DNA of 64,000 nucleotides from Pseudomonas sp. Its GTDB lineage: Bacteria > Pseudomonadota > Gammaproteobacteria > Pseudomonadales > Pseudomonadaceae. A program made the position numbers and the translations under genes. The stretch spans positions 360,268 to 424,267 of the forward strand of contig NZ_PEKX01000007.1 in assembly GCF_002796985.1 (NCBI RefSeq), read 5' to 3'. A model generated the notes under the pieces. It did not search any database. It saw only the letters and a program-made list of their open reading frames with translations, and had not been told where the DNA came from. This document shows, in pieces, positions 1-8,393 of the stretch. Each line of letters begins with the position of its first letter. The first letter of the stretch is position 1.

Positions 1-423
1 CTGGTCGCGGGAGCGCGCTACATCGATGACGAGCGCGTGCTGGAAGTGGCCGAGCTGACCGGCGTGAACGAGTTCGCCCGCCTGCACCCGCAGGGTTACG
101 AGCTGCAGGTCGGCGAGCGGGGCCACAACCTCTCCGGCGGCCAGCGGCAGAACGTCGCCCTGGCCCGCGCGCTGTTGCTCGACCCACCGATCCTGCTGCT
201 GGACGAACCCACCAGCGCCATGGACAACGCCGGCGAGGAGCGCCTGAAACAGCGCCTGCAGGCGATCATGGGCGAGAAGACACTGCTGCTGGTCACCCAC
301 CGCGCCTCCATGCTCAGCCTGGTGGACCGTCTGGTGATCATCGACAAGGGCCGCATCATCGCCGACGGTCCGAAGGACGTGGTCATGGATGCACTGAAGA
401 AGGGGCAGATCAGTGTCGCTTAA
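1..423 (+). CDS. lapB: Type I secretion ABC transporter ATPase, 3' end (LapB-like)
   Basis: Only the last 140 codons are present; the reading frame is open from the first base, so the gene starts outside the window. What remains is the C-terminal half of an ABC nucleotide-binding domain: signature LSGGQRQ, Walker B LLLDEPTSAMD and the switch histidine in VTHRA are all visible. The family powers one-step export of large repeat adhesins or toxins across the inner membrane, working with a membrane-fusion protein and an outer-membrane channel. The next gene, a HlyD-type adaptor, starts inside its last codons, which confirms the type I secretion assignment. The ending KKGQISVA and the neighbour resemble LapB of the biofilm adhesin exporter; this specific identity is inferred from memory. 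Confidence 0.85.
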   Translation: MVAGARYIDDERVLEVAELTGVNEFARLHPQGYELQVGERGHNLSGGQRQNVALARALLLDPPILLLDEPTSAMDNAGEERLKQRLQAIMGEKTLLLVTHRASMLSLVDRLVIIDKGRIIADGPKDVVMDALKKGQISVA

Positions 424-1783
424 TCCTCTGGGCAGTATCCGCCACTCTGTCCGTGGCTATTTCAAGGGCGGCGACAACCTCTCCGGGCAGCCACTTCCGG
501 AAGTCAGCAAGGCACTGATCGAAGACGCGCCGCGTGTGGTGCGCCTGACCATCTGGATCCTGATCGGCTTCGTTGCCTTCCTCCTGCTCTGGGCGCATTT
601 CGCGCAGATCGACGAGGTCACCCGTGGCGAGGGCAAGGCGATTCCCTCGTCCAAGGTGCAGAAGATCCAGAACCTGGAAGGCGGCATCGTCTCGCAGATA
701 TTCGTCCACGAAGGACAGGTGGTGCAGGCCGGCGAGCAGCTGATGCGCCTGGACCCGACGCGCTTCCAGTCCAACGTCGGCGAAACCGAGGCCGACCGCC
801 TGGCGATGTTCCTGCGGGTGGAGCGTCTGTCCGCCGAGGTGGAAGAGCGCCCGCTGAACATTCCCGACGACGTGCGCGCCAAGGTGCCGAACCAGGCCCG
901 CAGTGAAGAGGCGCTGTTCCACAGCCGCCAGCAGCAGCTCACGGATGAAACCGGCGGCCTGCAGCAGCAGTTGGTACAGAAGCAGCAGGAGCTGCGCGAG
1001 TTCATTTCCAAGCAGGCGCAGTACCGCAACAGCCTGAGCCTGCTGCGTCAGGAAATATCCATGTCCGAGCCGCTGGTGGCCCAGGGCGCCATGTCCCAGG
1101 TGGAGCTGCTGCGTCTCAAGCGTGGTGAAGTGGAAAACCGTGGCCAGCTCGACGCCACTACCCTGGCGATACCCCGTGCCGAGGCCGCCGTGAAGGAAGT
1201 GGAGCGCAAGGTCGCCGAGACCCGCTCGCGCTTCCGCAGCGATGCGCTGAAGGAGCTCAACGAAGCCCGCACCGAACTGAGCAAGGCCACGGCCACCGGC
1301 AAGGCGCTGGAAGACCGCGTCAGCCGCACCCTGGTCACCTCGCCGGTGCGCGGCATCGTCAAGCAGATGCTGGTGAATACCATTGGCGGGGTGATCCAGC
1401 CCGGCAGCGACCTGATCGAGATCGTCCCGCTGGACGACACCCTGTTGGTAGAGGCGCGCATCCGTCCGCAGGACATCGCCTTCCTGCGCCCTGGCCAGCA
1501 CGCCATGGTCAAGTTCACCGCCTACGACTACACCATCTACGGCGGCCTGCAGGCGGACCTGGAGCAGATCGGCGCCGATACCGTCACCGACGACGATGGC
1601 AACAGCTTCTACCTGATCAAGCTGCGCACCCGCAAAAGCCACCTGGGTACGGACGACAAGCCGCTGCTGATCATCCCCGGGATGATTGCCACGGTGGATA
1701 TCATTACCGGCAAGAAGAGCATCCTCAGCTACCTGCTCAAGCCCATCCTGCGGGCCAAGGCGGAGGCATTGCGGGAGCGGTGA
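413..1783 (+). CDS. lapC: HlyD-family periplasmic adaptor of type I secretion (LapC-like)
   Basis: 456 aa, starting at a GTG that overlaps the upstream ATPase gene by 11 bp, so translation is probably coupled. One N-terminal transmembrane helix (about residues 45-65) is followed by a lipoyl/biotinyl-like half (EGGIVSQIFVHEGQVV), a long heptad-rich coiled coil (about 150-290, rich in Q, E, R) and the second lipoyl half plus beta-barrel (VTSPVRGIVKQMLV onward). This is the standard plan of the membrane-fusion protein that links the inner-membrane ABC exporter to a TolC-type channel. No TolC-like or adhesin gene lies in the visible part. Length and layout are normal for the family; no defects are seen. 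Confidence 0.88.
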   Translation: MSLNPLGSIRHSVRGYFKGGDNLSGQPLPEVSKALIEDAPRVVRLTIWILIGFVAFLLLWAHFAQIDEVTRGEGKAIPSSKVQKIQNLEGGIVSQIFVHEGQVVQAGEQLMRLDPTRFQSNVGETEADRLAMFLRVERLSAEVEERPLNIPDDVRAKVPNQARSEEALFHSRQQQLTDETGGLQQQLVQKQQELREFISKQAQYRNSLSLLRQEISMSEPLVAQGAMSQVELLRLKRGEVENRGQLDATTLAIPRAEAAVKEVERKVAETRSRFRSDALKELNEARTELSKATATGKALEDRVSRTLVTSPVRGIVKQMLVNTIGGVIQPGSDLIEIVPLDDTLLVEARIRPQDIAFLRPGQHAMVKFTAYDYTIYGGLQADLEQIGADTVTDDDGNSFYLIKLRTRKSHLGTDDKPLLIIPGMIATVDIITGKKSILSYLLKPILRAKAEALRER

Positions 1784-1863
1784 TCGTGGTCAGTCCGCAA
1801 GAGCGCCGTCGAGGGACGCTTCGTACCGGCTGATACCAGGATCGCCCTTTGCGCCGAACGGTA

Positions 1864-1944
1864 CCCTCTCCCTCTGGGAGAGGGTTAGGGTGAGGGCCGG
1901 CTCTTGCCCAGGACTTCACACAGGAGCGGAGCTTCTCCGCGATG
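1864..1944. repeat. Composite palindromic repeat, copy 1
   Basis: Two palindromes in fixed order: a CCTCTCCCTCTGGGAGAGGG stem followed by TTAGGGTGAGGG, then after about 20 bp AGGAGCGGAGCTTCTCCGCGA. The same order and intervening text (GGC.CTTG.CC.AGGA.TTCA) recur at 60752-60843, so the pair moves or is conserved as one unit of about 80-90 bp. It lies just downstream of the secretion operon. Confidence 0.75.
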
Positions 1945-1998
1945 CTCTTGCTGCTGATCGGGTGTTTCCGCGCCGCCTTGGCGTGCGCTGGGATATTT

Positions 1999-2266
1999 TG
2001 TTTCGCCTCTCGGCGAGTCACTTCTTCCAAACGTCGGAAGGCCGCCCCCAAAGAAGTAACCAAGAAGGCTTGCCCCTCCATCCGGTTTTTCGCTTAGGCG
2101 AAAAATTCCCTCGTTGAATCACAGTTTCAGGGGCTCGCCACGACGGGCCATCCCTGGCCCAGCGTGGCTCTCGCGACATCCATGTCGCTCAACCCCTGAA
2201 ACTCCGCCTCAACGAGGCCTCCTGAAAGGGGCGTTCGGCGCGTTTGGATGTTTCTCTGGAAGACTT
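1999..2266 (+). repeat. Long-hairpin dispersed repeat, copy 1 (268 bp)
   Basis: This stretch is a close direct copy of 42793-43079, from TTGTTTCGCC to TCTGGAAG. Inside it CTCGTTGAA..AGTTTCAGGGG is mirrored by CCCCTGAAACTCCGCCTCAACGAG, giving a stem with the middle block GGCCATCCCTGGCCC at its tip; a second small palindrome TTTTTCGC/GCGAAAAA sits to its left. No reading frame in it is credible. The 569 bp between the secretion operon and the next gene hold this repeat, the composite palindrome before it, a hexamer run and one REP. Confidence 0.8.
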
Positions 2267-2268
2267 CA

Positions 2269-2300
2269 AGAGCCAGAGCCAGAGCCAGAGCCAGAGCCAG
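2269..2300. repeat. AGAGCC hexamer tandem repeat
   Basis: Five complete copies of AGAGCC plus a partial sixth lie directly after the long-hairpin repeat and before a REP. It is a short simple-sequence tract in a non-coding gap and may vary in copy number between isolates. Confidence 0.8.
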
Positions 2301-2315
2301 AACGGAGCAGCTTTC

Positions 2316-2340
2316 TGTAGGAGCGAGCTTGCTCGCGAAC
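2316..2340 (+). repeat. REP palindrome, single
   Basis: TGTAGGAGCGAGCTTGCTCGCGAAC, the common short Pseudomonas REP whose core GCGAGCTTGCTCGC is palindromic. Present here as one unpaired copy 12 bp before the stop codon of the leftward reductase gene. Confidence 0.85.
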
Positions 2341-2352
2341 CCACGGCCCCGA

Positions 2353-2994
2353 TCAATAAGCCACGGTAAACCGCTGCTGGTGATGGTTGGCCTGCTCGGC
2401 CTCGTCGATCATCGCCACCGCCAGGTCCGGCAGGGAGATGCGGCTCTCGCCGTTGCCATCGAACAGCACCTGGTCGCCGCCAATGCGGAAGCTACCGGTG
2501 CGGGTTTCGCCGTCGAGCAGCATCGCCGGGCTGAGGAACGCCCAATCCAACGCCTTTTCCGCGCGCAACTGGTCGAGCGCGTCGGCGGCGCCCAGTGCGC
2601 CCTGCTTCCACTGTTCGGGAAATTCCGGGCTGTCCACCAGGCGCTGGCCGGGGGCGATCTCCAGGCTGCCGGCGCCGCCGAGCACCAGCAGACGCTTCAC
2701 GCCGGCGGCCTTTACGCCGTCGAGGATGGCGCGGCTGCCGCTGGCGTGGGCCTCGCGGATATTCGGGTTGCCCCAGCCAGCGTTGAACGCGCTGACCACG
2801 ACGTCCTGCCCTGCCACGGCGCGGGCGACCTGGGCCGGGTCGTAGATATCGGCCTGCACCACCGTGAGGTTGTCGCGCGCCGGCAGTTTCGCCGGGTCGC
2901 GCACCAGCGCAGTAACCTGGTGCCCGCGACGCAGGGCTTCTTCGAGGAAGTAATGGCCGACATGGCCGGTGGCGCCGATCAGGGCAATGTTCAT
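2353..2994 (-). CDS. NAD(P)-binding SDR-type reductase (NmrA/YwnB-like)
   Basis: 213 aa. It opens with the Rossmann motif MNIALIGATGHVGHY (G-A-T-G-x-x-G), followed by a region predicting NAD(P) phosphate contact (ALVRDP) and DVVVSAFNAG at the end of strand four. Short proteins of this type (about 210 aa) belong to the atypical SDR group related to NmrA and biliverdin reductase B and are usually annotated NAD(P)-dependent oxidoreductase or epimerase. The substrate cannot be told from sequence. It stands alone between an empty 128-bp gap and repeats, read leftward. Confidence 0.75.
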   Translation of the reverse strand: MNIALIGATGHVGHYFLEEALRRGHQVTALVRDPAKLPARDNLTVVQADIYDPAQVARAVAGQDVVVSAFNAGWGNPNIREAHASGSRAILDGVKAAGVKRLLVLGGAGSLEIAPGQRLVDSPEFPEQWKQGALGAADALDQLRAEKALDWAFLSPAMLLDGETRTGSFRIGGDQVLFDGNGESRISLPDLAVAMIDEAEQANHHQQRFTVAY

Positions 2995-3122
2995 GGAATC
3001 ACCTTCGTGGGATGGAGTGCCGCGCCTGAGTGTGTATTGCCGGCGGGTGATTCATCTTCGTCGCCGTGCGGCCGGCGATAAAGACGGGCTGACGCCATGC
3101 ACTCGTAAGCCCGGCTTCACAA

Positions 3123-3755
3123 TCAGTCCTTGCTGTCGTCGCTCATCAGGCTCAGCCCCCGCGCCACGGCGAGGGCGATGAACAGCGCGCCCATGATCGC
3201 CTCGCTGCCCGCCAGCAGGCGCGCCAGTGGCTGCACCGGGACGATGTCGCCATAGCCGATGGTGGTCAGGGTGATCATGCTGAAGTAGATGAAGGCATCC
3301 AGGTGCAGCGCTCCGTTGTTGGTCTGGAAGCTGCCGGGCCAGAGGTCCTCGATCAGGTTGTAGGCGAGGGCGAAGGACAGGGCGAAGTTCAGGTACAGGG
3401 CGCAGAGCCCGTAAAGCAGCTCGCCGGTGACGGGGCGCTCCTGGGTAACGCGACGGAACAGGGCGACGACCAGCAACTGAATGAAGATCAATTGGGGAAT
3501 GCCACGCTGCAGTGCGGGATGCACATGCCATGCGGTGGGGGCGAACAGCATGAACAGGCTGAGCACGCCCATCACGCTGATGAAACTGAAGAGCATGCTG
3601 TGGCTGCGGACGGTGTTCAGGCCGGCCAGCACCATCAGCAACAGGCTGCACAGTTCCAGCAGCGGGTTGGGCGATGGAAAGGCCAGGACGACCAGCAACA
3701 GCAGGACGCTGTTGAGCAGCAGGCGAAAGCGATAGCGCAGTAGGAATGAATTCAA
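3123..3755 (-). CDS. Two-pore-helix type potassium channel family protein
   Basis: 210 aa. About five hydrophobic helices (roughly 11-27, 33-50, 54-72, 87-101, 113-132) precede a pore loop with the potassium selectivity filter TIGYGD at residues 165-170 and a last helix at 182-201. This arrangement is that of the bacterial Ion_trans_2 family; there is no cytoplasmic RCK or cyclic-nucleotide domain, so gating is unknown. It probably conducts K+ across the inner membrane. It is transcribed alone, leftward. Confidence 0.8.
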   Translation of the reverse strand: MNSFLLRYRFRLLLNSVLLLLVVLAFPSPNPLLELCSLLLMVLAGLNTVRSHSMLFSFISVMGVLSLFMLFAPTAWHVHPALQRGIPQLIFIQLLVVALFRRVTQERPVTGELLYGLCALYLNFALSFALAYNLIEDLWPGSFQTNNGALHLDAFIYFSMITLTTIGYGDIVPVQPLARLLAGSEAIMGALFIALAVARGLSLMSDDSKD

Positions 3756-3826
3756 GGCCAGTGGCCCTCTGTCTTCAAGGGGCGGCCAGTCTCGACCAGG
3801 CTACGAGCGCAATGCCATGCCTGCGG

Positions 3827-4711
3827 CTAGGAATCGAACAGCTTCTGCACGACGGAAAAATCCTGTTCTCCATGGCCCTGTTTCACCAGCAGACGATAGA
3901 GAGCCAGCGCCAGGCTGCCCATGGGCGTGCTGTTGCCGCTGACCTGGGCGGTTTCCAGGGCGAGTCCCAGGTCCTTGGTCATCAGCGCGGTCATGAAGCC
4001 GCCGGTATAGCCGCGTGACGCGGGGGCGTTCTCCATCACGCCAGGCCAGGGGTTATAGACCTCCAGCGCCCAGTTGCCGCCGGAGCTGCGCCGCATGATC
4101 TCCGACAGCACCGCCGGGTCGAGGCCATTGGCGGTGCCGAGGGCGAGGGATTCGGCGGTGCCGATCATCAGCACGGCGAGCAATTGGTTGTTGCACACCT
4201 TGGCGACCTGCCCGGCGCCGTCGCCGCCAGCGTGGAAGAGGTTTCGGCCCATGGCGGAAAGTACCGGGCGGGCGCGTTCGAGCACCTCGGCGTCGCCGCC
4301 GACCATGAAGGTCAGGGTGCCGGCGATGGCGCCGCCGGTGCCGCCGGAGACCGGAGCGTCGAGCATGGGAATCCTGAGTTCGGCGGCGGCCTGATGCACC
4401 TTGCGCGCCGAGGCCGGGGCGATGGTGGAGCATTCCAGCACCAGGGTGCCGGGGGTGATGTGTGCCAGCAGGCCTTCCTTGCCGAGGTAGAGCCCTTCGA
4501 CGTGCTGGCTGGCCGGCAGCATGGTGACGACCACATCGGCGCCGTCCACCGCGTCGTGGGCACTGCGCGCAGCACTGGCGCCCTGGACGACCAGGCCGTC
4601 GATGGCGCTCTGGACCAGGTCGAACACGCGCAGCAGGTAGCCGGCCTTGATCAGGTTGGCGGCCATGGGGGCGCCCATGTGGCCGAGGCCGATGAAGGCG
4701 ATGGTTTGCAT
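3827..4711 (-). CDS. mmsB: 3-hydroxyisobutyrate dehydrogenase
   Basis: 294 aa with the ATG at 4711, chosen because AGGAGG lies 7-8 bases upstream; the longer open frame to 4852 only translates a REP element. The protein starts with the NAD motif IGLGHMGAPM (residues 7-16), carries the substrate-binding stretch DAPVSGGTGGA (118-128) and the catalytic lysine in GQVAKVCNNQ (K171). The enzyme oxidises (S)-3-hydroxyisobutyrate to methylmalonate semialdehyde in valine degradation. The three genes upstream supply the preceding steps, although a REP-containing gap of about 190 bp separates it from them. Confidence 0.92.
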   Translation of the reverse strand: MQTIAFIGLGHMGAPMAANLIKAGYLLRVFDLVQSAIDGLVVQGASAARSAHDAVDGADVVVTMLPASQHVEGLYLGKEGLLAHITPGTLVLECSTIAPASARKVHQAAAELRIPMLDAPVSGGTGGAIAGTLTFMVGGDAEVLERARPVLSAMGRNLFHAGGDGAGQVAKVCNNQLLAVLMIGTAESLALGTANGLDPAVLSEIMRRSSGGNWALEVYNPWPGVMENAPASRGYTGGFMTALMTKDLGLALETAQVSGNSTPMGSLALALYRLLVKQGHGEQDFSVVQKLFDS

Positions 4712-4761
4712 GCTGGTTTCCTCCTGTTCAACGACGACAGGCACTCCAGCGCTTTTGCTCT

Positions 4762-4882
4762 TGTAGGAGCGAGCTTGCTCGCGAACAGCCTCGTAGCGGG
4801 GCGGGTTCGCGAGGCCGAATCGGTTCCCGACGGGGTTCGGCATTTCCCACATTCCTGTGGGTCACAAGCTCGCTCCTACAGG
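4762..4882. repeat. REP pair flanking a 76-bp spacer
   Basis: A full REP (TGTAGGAGCGAGCTTGCTCGCGAAC, 4762-4786) faces an inverted, shortened partner (ACAAGCTCGCTCCTACAGG, 4863-4882) between mmsB and the hydrolase gene. Confidence 0.8.
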
Positions 4883-4897
4883 GGTCGACCGTGGCGG

Positions 4898-6001
4898 TTA
4901 CAGGTCCGCCAGCGGATGCTCGCCCTCCCAGGTCGCGTCGAAGTGCGCATTCACCACAGCATCAGGTATGGCAGCGATATCCGGCCAGTGCCAGTGCGGG
5001 GTGTTGTCCTTGTCGATCAACCGGGCCCGCACGCCCTCCGGGAATTCCGGATAGCGGCAGCAGTTCAGGCTCATCGCGTACTCCATGCGGAACACCTCGG
5101 CAGTCGACAGATGGCGCGCGCGGCGGATCTGCTCCCAGACCAGACGAGCGGTCAGCGGGCAGCCCGCGGCCAAGGTCTTCGCGCCTCGGGCGATCAGTGC
5201 ATCGGCGTCCTCGGTGAGCGCGGTCAGTGCTTGCCAGGCTTCGGCGACGTTGGCGCTGTCGAGTACCGCATCCAGACGCTCGCGACGCGGCAGCAACTGC
5301 GCCTCGGGCATTTCACCGCGGGCTTCGTGCTCCAGCGCCTGGAGCAGGCTATGTATCTGCACATCCGCCTGTTCACGCCAGTTCAGTTGCTCCAGGCCTT
5401 CGATCAGATCGTCCTGCTGGGTGTCGAGCAGGAAGCGGTCGGCGAGGTCCAGGTCCAGCGCGTCGCGGGCGTTCATCTGCGTCGCGGTCAGCCCGAGGAA
5501 CAGCCCGAGGCTGCCGGGCAGGCGGGCAAGGAACCAGCTGGCGCCGACATCCGGGTACAGGCCGATATTGATCTCCGGCATCGCCAGCCGGCTGCTCGGG
5601 GTGACGATGCGCACGTCGGCACCCTGCATCAGCCCCATACCGCCACCCATCACGTAACCGTGGGCCCAGCAGATCAGCGGCTTCGGATAGCTGTGGATGA
5701 GGTAGTCCAGGCGGTATTCGTCGGCGAAGAAGCGGCGGGCCAGTTCCGGCACCTCGCCAGGCTTCTCGCGGCAGGCGTCGACCAGTTTGCGCACGTCGCC
5801 GCCGGCGCAGAAGGCCTTGCCGCCGTTGCCGCGCAGGACCACGCAGGCGATCTGCGCGTCGTCCTTCCAGGCACGCAGCCGGTGGTTCATCGCCTCGATC
5901 ATCGGCAGGCTCAGGGCGTTGAGGCTCTTCTCCGCATCCAGCGTTACCACGCCAATGCGGAAGCCGTGCAGGCCGGGGCGTTCCTCGAACATCACATTCA
6001 T
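4898..6001 (-). CDS. 3-hydroxyisobutyryl-CoA hydrolase
   Basis: 367 aa with start at 6001 (MNVMFEERPG), just after the stop of the upstream hydratase at 6012; the upstream alternative would begin inside that gene. Crotonase-fold motifs: oxyanion segment AFCAGGDVRKL (63-73), GGGMGLMQGADVRI (119-132), and PEINIGLYPDVGASWFL (142-158), in which E143 and D151 match the catalytic pair of HIBCH-type hydrolases rather than simple hydratases. It releases 3-hydroxyisobutyrate from its CoA ester for the dehydrogenase encoded next. Spacing of 10 bp to the upstream gene marks an operon. The Shine-Dalgarno (AAGG) is weak. Confidence 0.88.
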   Translation of the reverse strand: MNVMFEERPGLHGFRIGVVTLDAEKSLNALSLPMIEAMNHRLRAWKDDAQIACVVLRGNGGKAFCAGGDVRKLVDACREKPGEVPELARRFFADEYRLDYLIHSYPKPLICWAHGYVMGGGMGLMQGADVRIVTPSSRLAMPEINIGLYPDVGASWFLARLPGSLGLFLGLTATQMNARDALDLDLADRFLLDTQQDDLIEGLEQLNWREQADVQIHSLLQALEHEARGEMPEAQLLPRRERLDAVLDSANVAEAWQALTALTEDADALIARGAKTLAAGCPLTARLVWEQIRRARHLSTAEVFRMEYAMSLNCCRYPEFPEGVRARLIDKDNTPHWHWPDIAAIPDAVVNAHFDATWEGEHPLADL

Positions 6002-6011
6002 GGTCAGAGCC

Positions 6012-6830
6012 TTATTGGTTGCGCCAGTGTGGGTCGCGTTTTTCCAGGAAGGCATTCACGCCTTCGCGGGTGTCGTCGGCGTCGAACAGGTCGACGAAGC
6101 GCTCGCGCTCTTCCGGCAGCCAGGTGCTCGGGCCACGCTCGCGGGCGCCCTGGATCAGCGGCTTGATGGTGCGCACCGCCACCGGGCTCTGCCGCGCGAC
6201 CTTGGCGGCCAGCAGCAACGCAGTGCCGCGCGCTTCGCCGGTATCGACAACCTGCTCGATGAGGCCGATGCGCAGCGCGGTGTCGGCATCGACACGCTCG
6301 CCGCAGAGGATCATGCGCTTGGCCCAGCCTTCGCCGACCAGCCAAGGCAGCGCCTGGGTGCCGCCGGCGCAGGGCAGCAGGCCCACGGTGGCTTCGGGCA
6401 GGGCCATCTGCGCCTGGCGCTCGGCGATGCGGATGTCGCAGGCCAGGGCGCATTCCAGTCCGCCACCCATGGCATAGCCGTTGATCGCGGCAATGGACAC
6501 GCCACGGAAATCGCGCAGCGCCTCGAAGGCTTCGCCGAAGCGGCGGGCCATCTCGCGGGCGCGGGCCTTGTCGCCGTCGGCGAACATGTTCAGGTCGGCG
6601 CCGGCGGAGAAGAATTTCGGGCCCTGGCCGGTCACCACCAGTGCGTAGATGTCGTCGTCACGGTTCAGGTGCTCGATCAGCTGGCGCAGACCAATCAGCG
6701 AGTCGCGGTCCCAGGTGTTGGCCGGCGGATGGTTGATGGTGATCAGCGCGGTATGGCCGTGCTTCTCCACCGTCAGCTTGTGGGTCAGGTCGAAGACTCC
6801 GGGCTTGTAGGGCTCGAGGGCATTGCTCAT
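6012..6830 (-). CDS. Enoyl-CoA hydratase (methacrylyl-CoA hydratase role)
   Basis: 272 aa. The start at 6830 is preferred because AGGAG stands 6 bases ahead; the ATG at 6836 would touch it. It has both glutamates of a true crotonase: GGGLECALACDIRI (E126) and LPEATVGLLPCAGGT (E146), plus FFSAGADL for the oxyanion hole. In this cluster it most likely hydrates methacrylyl-CoA to 3-hydroxyisobutyryl-CoA. It lies between the acyl-CoA dehydrogenase (237 bp upstream, with a REP pair between) and the hydrolase. Confidence 0.87.
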   Translation of the reverse strand: MSNALEPYKPGVFDLTHKLTVEKHGHTALITINHPPANTWDRDSLIGLRQLIEHLNRDDDIYALVVTGQGPKFFSAGADLNMFADGDKARAREMARRFGEAFEALRDFRGVSIAAINGYAMGGGLECALACDIRIAERQAQMALPEATVGLLPCAGGTQALPWLVGEGWAKRMILCGERVDADTALRIGLIEQVVDTGEARGTALLLAAKVARQSPVAVRTIKPLIQGARERGPSTWLPEERERFVDLFDADDTREGVNAFLEKRDPHWRNQ

Positions 6831-6974
6831 GGGCATCTCCTGGTCGGTACCGCCTGTGGGCGGGAGTATGGGCATGGACTCTAGGCGCGCCCGGCGCCGC
6901 GCGTCCATGTCCGATCTGTTCGATTGCGCTCGCGTGGGCGGGCGGTTTTTCCAGTGCTTTTGATCTTCGCTTTT

Positions 6975-7061
6975 CGTAGGAGCGAGCTTGCTCGCGAACC
7001 AACCCCGCAGCGGTGAATGTTCGCGAGCAATAACGATGGCGTCCCCCTCGCTCCTACAGGG
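6975..7061. repeat. REP pair, partner interrupted
   Basis: A forward REP at 6975-7000 faces GTTCGCGAGCAA (7019-7030) and CTCGCTCCTACAG (7048-7060), the two ends of an inverted REP separated by 17 unrelated bases. The second half seems rearranged or disrupted. Confidence 0.75.
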
Positions 7062-7067
7062 GGGATC

Positions 7068-8231
7068 TCACAGCAGGCGGTCCAGCATCCCGCCCTGCTC
7101 CAGCAGGCGGCGGGCAACGATCACTCGCATGATCTCGTTGGTGCCCTCCAGAATCTGGTGCACGCGGCTGTCGCGCACCCAGCGTTCCAGCGGGTAGTCG
7201 TTGAGGTAGCCATAGCCGCCATGCAGTTGCAGCGCCTCGTTGCACAGGGTGAAGCAGCGGTCGGTGGCGAAGCGCTTGGCCATGGCGCAGTACAGGGTCG
7301 CCTCGCCGTCCTTGTGGTCCAGCTTGTGCGCGGCCAGGCGCACCATCTGCCGGCTGGCGGTGAGGTCGGTGAGCATGTCGGCAAGCTTGAATTGCAGGGC
7401 CTGGAACTCGGCCAGCGCCTTGCCGAACTGTTTGCGCTCCTCGACGTAGCGCAGCGACTGCTCCAGCGCTGCCTGGGCCGCGCCGAGGGAGCAACTGGCG
7501 ATGTTCAGGCGGCCGCCGTCCAGGCCCTTCATGGCGTAGACGAAGCCCTGGCCTTCCGGACCAATGCGGTTACCCGCCGGGATGCGCACGCCCTCGAAGG
7601 TGATGGTGCGGGTCGGCTGCGCCTTCCAGCCCATCTTGTCCTCGTTGCGCCCGTAGCGGACGCCCTCGGCGTTGGCCGGCACCAGGAAGCAGGAGATGCC
7701 CTTGGCGCCTTCCTCGCCGGTGCGCGCCATGACGATCAGCACGTCGGTGCTGCCGGCGCCGGAGATGAAGGTCTTGGCGCCATCGAGCACGTACTCGTCA
7801 CCGTCGCGCCTGGCGCGGGTGCGCAGGCGTGCGGCGTCGGAGCCGGCATCCGGCTCGGTGAGGCAGTAGGAGGCCAGCAGTTCGCCGCCGATCAACCCCG
7901 GCAGCCACTGCTCCTTGAGCGCGGCGTCGCCGAAACTGGCGAGCATCCAACTGGCCATGTTGTGGATGGTCATGTACGCGGTGGTGGCAACGCAGCCGGC
8001 GGCCAGTTGCTCGAAGATCAGCGAGGCAGACAGGCGCGACAGGCCCAGGCCGCCGTCTTCCTCGGCGATGTACAGGCCCAGGTAGCCCTGCTCGGCGGCG
8101 CGGCGGATCACTTCCACCGGGAAGTGGTGTTGGCGGTCCCAGTCGGCGGCGTGGGGCGCCAGTTCGCGGCTGGCGAAGGCGCGGGCGCTGTCCACCAGCA
8201 GGCGTTGTTCTTCGGACAGATCGAAATGCAT
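7068..8231 (-). CDS. Isobutyryl-CoA dehydrogenase-like acyl-CoA dehydrogenase
   Basis: 387 aa, normal for the family. Visible are the FAD/substrate segment YCLTEPDAGSD (122-132), the signature LHGGYGYL (336-343), and the catalytic glutamate in QILEGTNEIMR (E362), the location used by short-chain and branched-chain acyl-CoA dehydrogenases. With methacrylyl-CoA hydratase, 3-hydroxyisobutyryl-CoA hydrolase and 3-hydroxyisobutyrate dehydrogenase downstream, the likely substrate is isobutyryl-CoA from valine. A divergent AraC regulator follows across a 162-bp gap containing candidate operators. The methylmalonate-semialdehyde dehydrogenase usually next to this set is not in the window. Confidence 0.88.
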   Translation of the reverse strand: MHFDLSEEQRLLVDSARAFASRELAPHAADWDRQHHFPVEVIRRAAEQGYLGLYIAEEDGGLGLSRLSASLIFEQLAAGCVATTAYMTIHNMASWMLASFGDAALKEQWLPGLIGGELLASYCLTEPDAGSDAARLRTRARRDGDEYVLDGAKTFISGAGSTDVLIVMARTGEEGAKGISCFLVPANAEGVRYGRNEDKMGWKAQPTRTITFEGVRIPAGNRIGPEGQGFVYAMKGLDGGRLNIASCSLGAAQAALEQSLRYVEERKQFGKALAEFQALQFKLADMLTDLTASRQMVRLAAHKLDHKDGEATLYCAMAKRFATDRCFTLCNEALQLHGGYGYLNDYPLERWVRDSRVHQILEGTNEIMRVIVARRLLEQGGMLDRLL

Positions 8232-8331
8232 GCAGCTACCTCTGTTTGTTCTTGTCGGCTACAGCGTCGTGCCGGGCACGATTCTCTTCGATAGAGAGTC
8301 CTCCGTTTATAGCCGTTGCGCCGACGGCTGT

Positions 8332-8367
8332 GGATTGACGATCTTGTGTAAGGGATGGACGATCTTG
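8332..8367. promoter_or_regulatory. Direct repeat, candidate AraC-regulator operator
   Basis: GGATTGACGATCTTG (8332-8346) and GGATGGACGATCTTG (8353-8367) differ at one base and start 21 bp apart, two helical turns, the usual layout for AraC/XylS-family sites. They lie between the regulator gene and the leftward acyl-CoA dehydrogenase operon. Confidence 0.6.
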
Positions 8368-8393
8368 GCATTGCCGCATCTGGATTCGTGCCC

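Noticed and set aside
1686..2320. Short frames in the gap after the secretion operon
   Set aside because: They translate dispersed repeats, including the AGAGCC tract, and match nothing.
4712..4852. N-terminal extension of mmsB
   Set aside because: The 47 extra codons translate a REP palindrome (VREQARSYK); a strong AGGAGG supports the internal ATG.
4184..6166. Open frame of 660 codons on the + strand
   Set aside because: It is antisense to mmsB and the hydrolase gene, which have full motifs and ribosome sites; high GC third positions keep the opposite strand free of stops.
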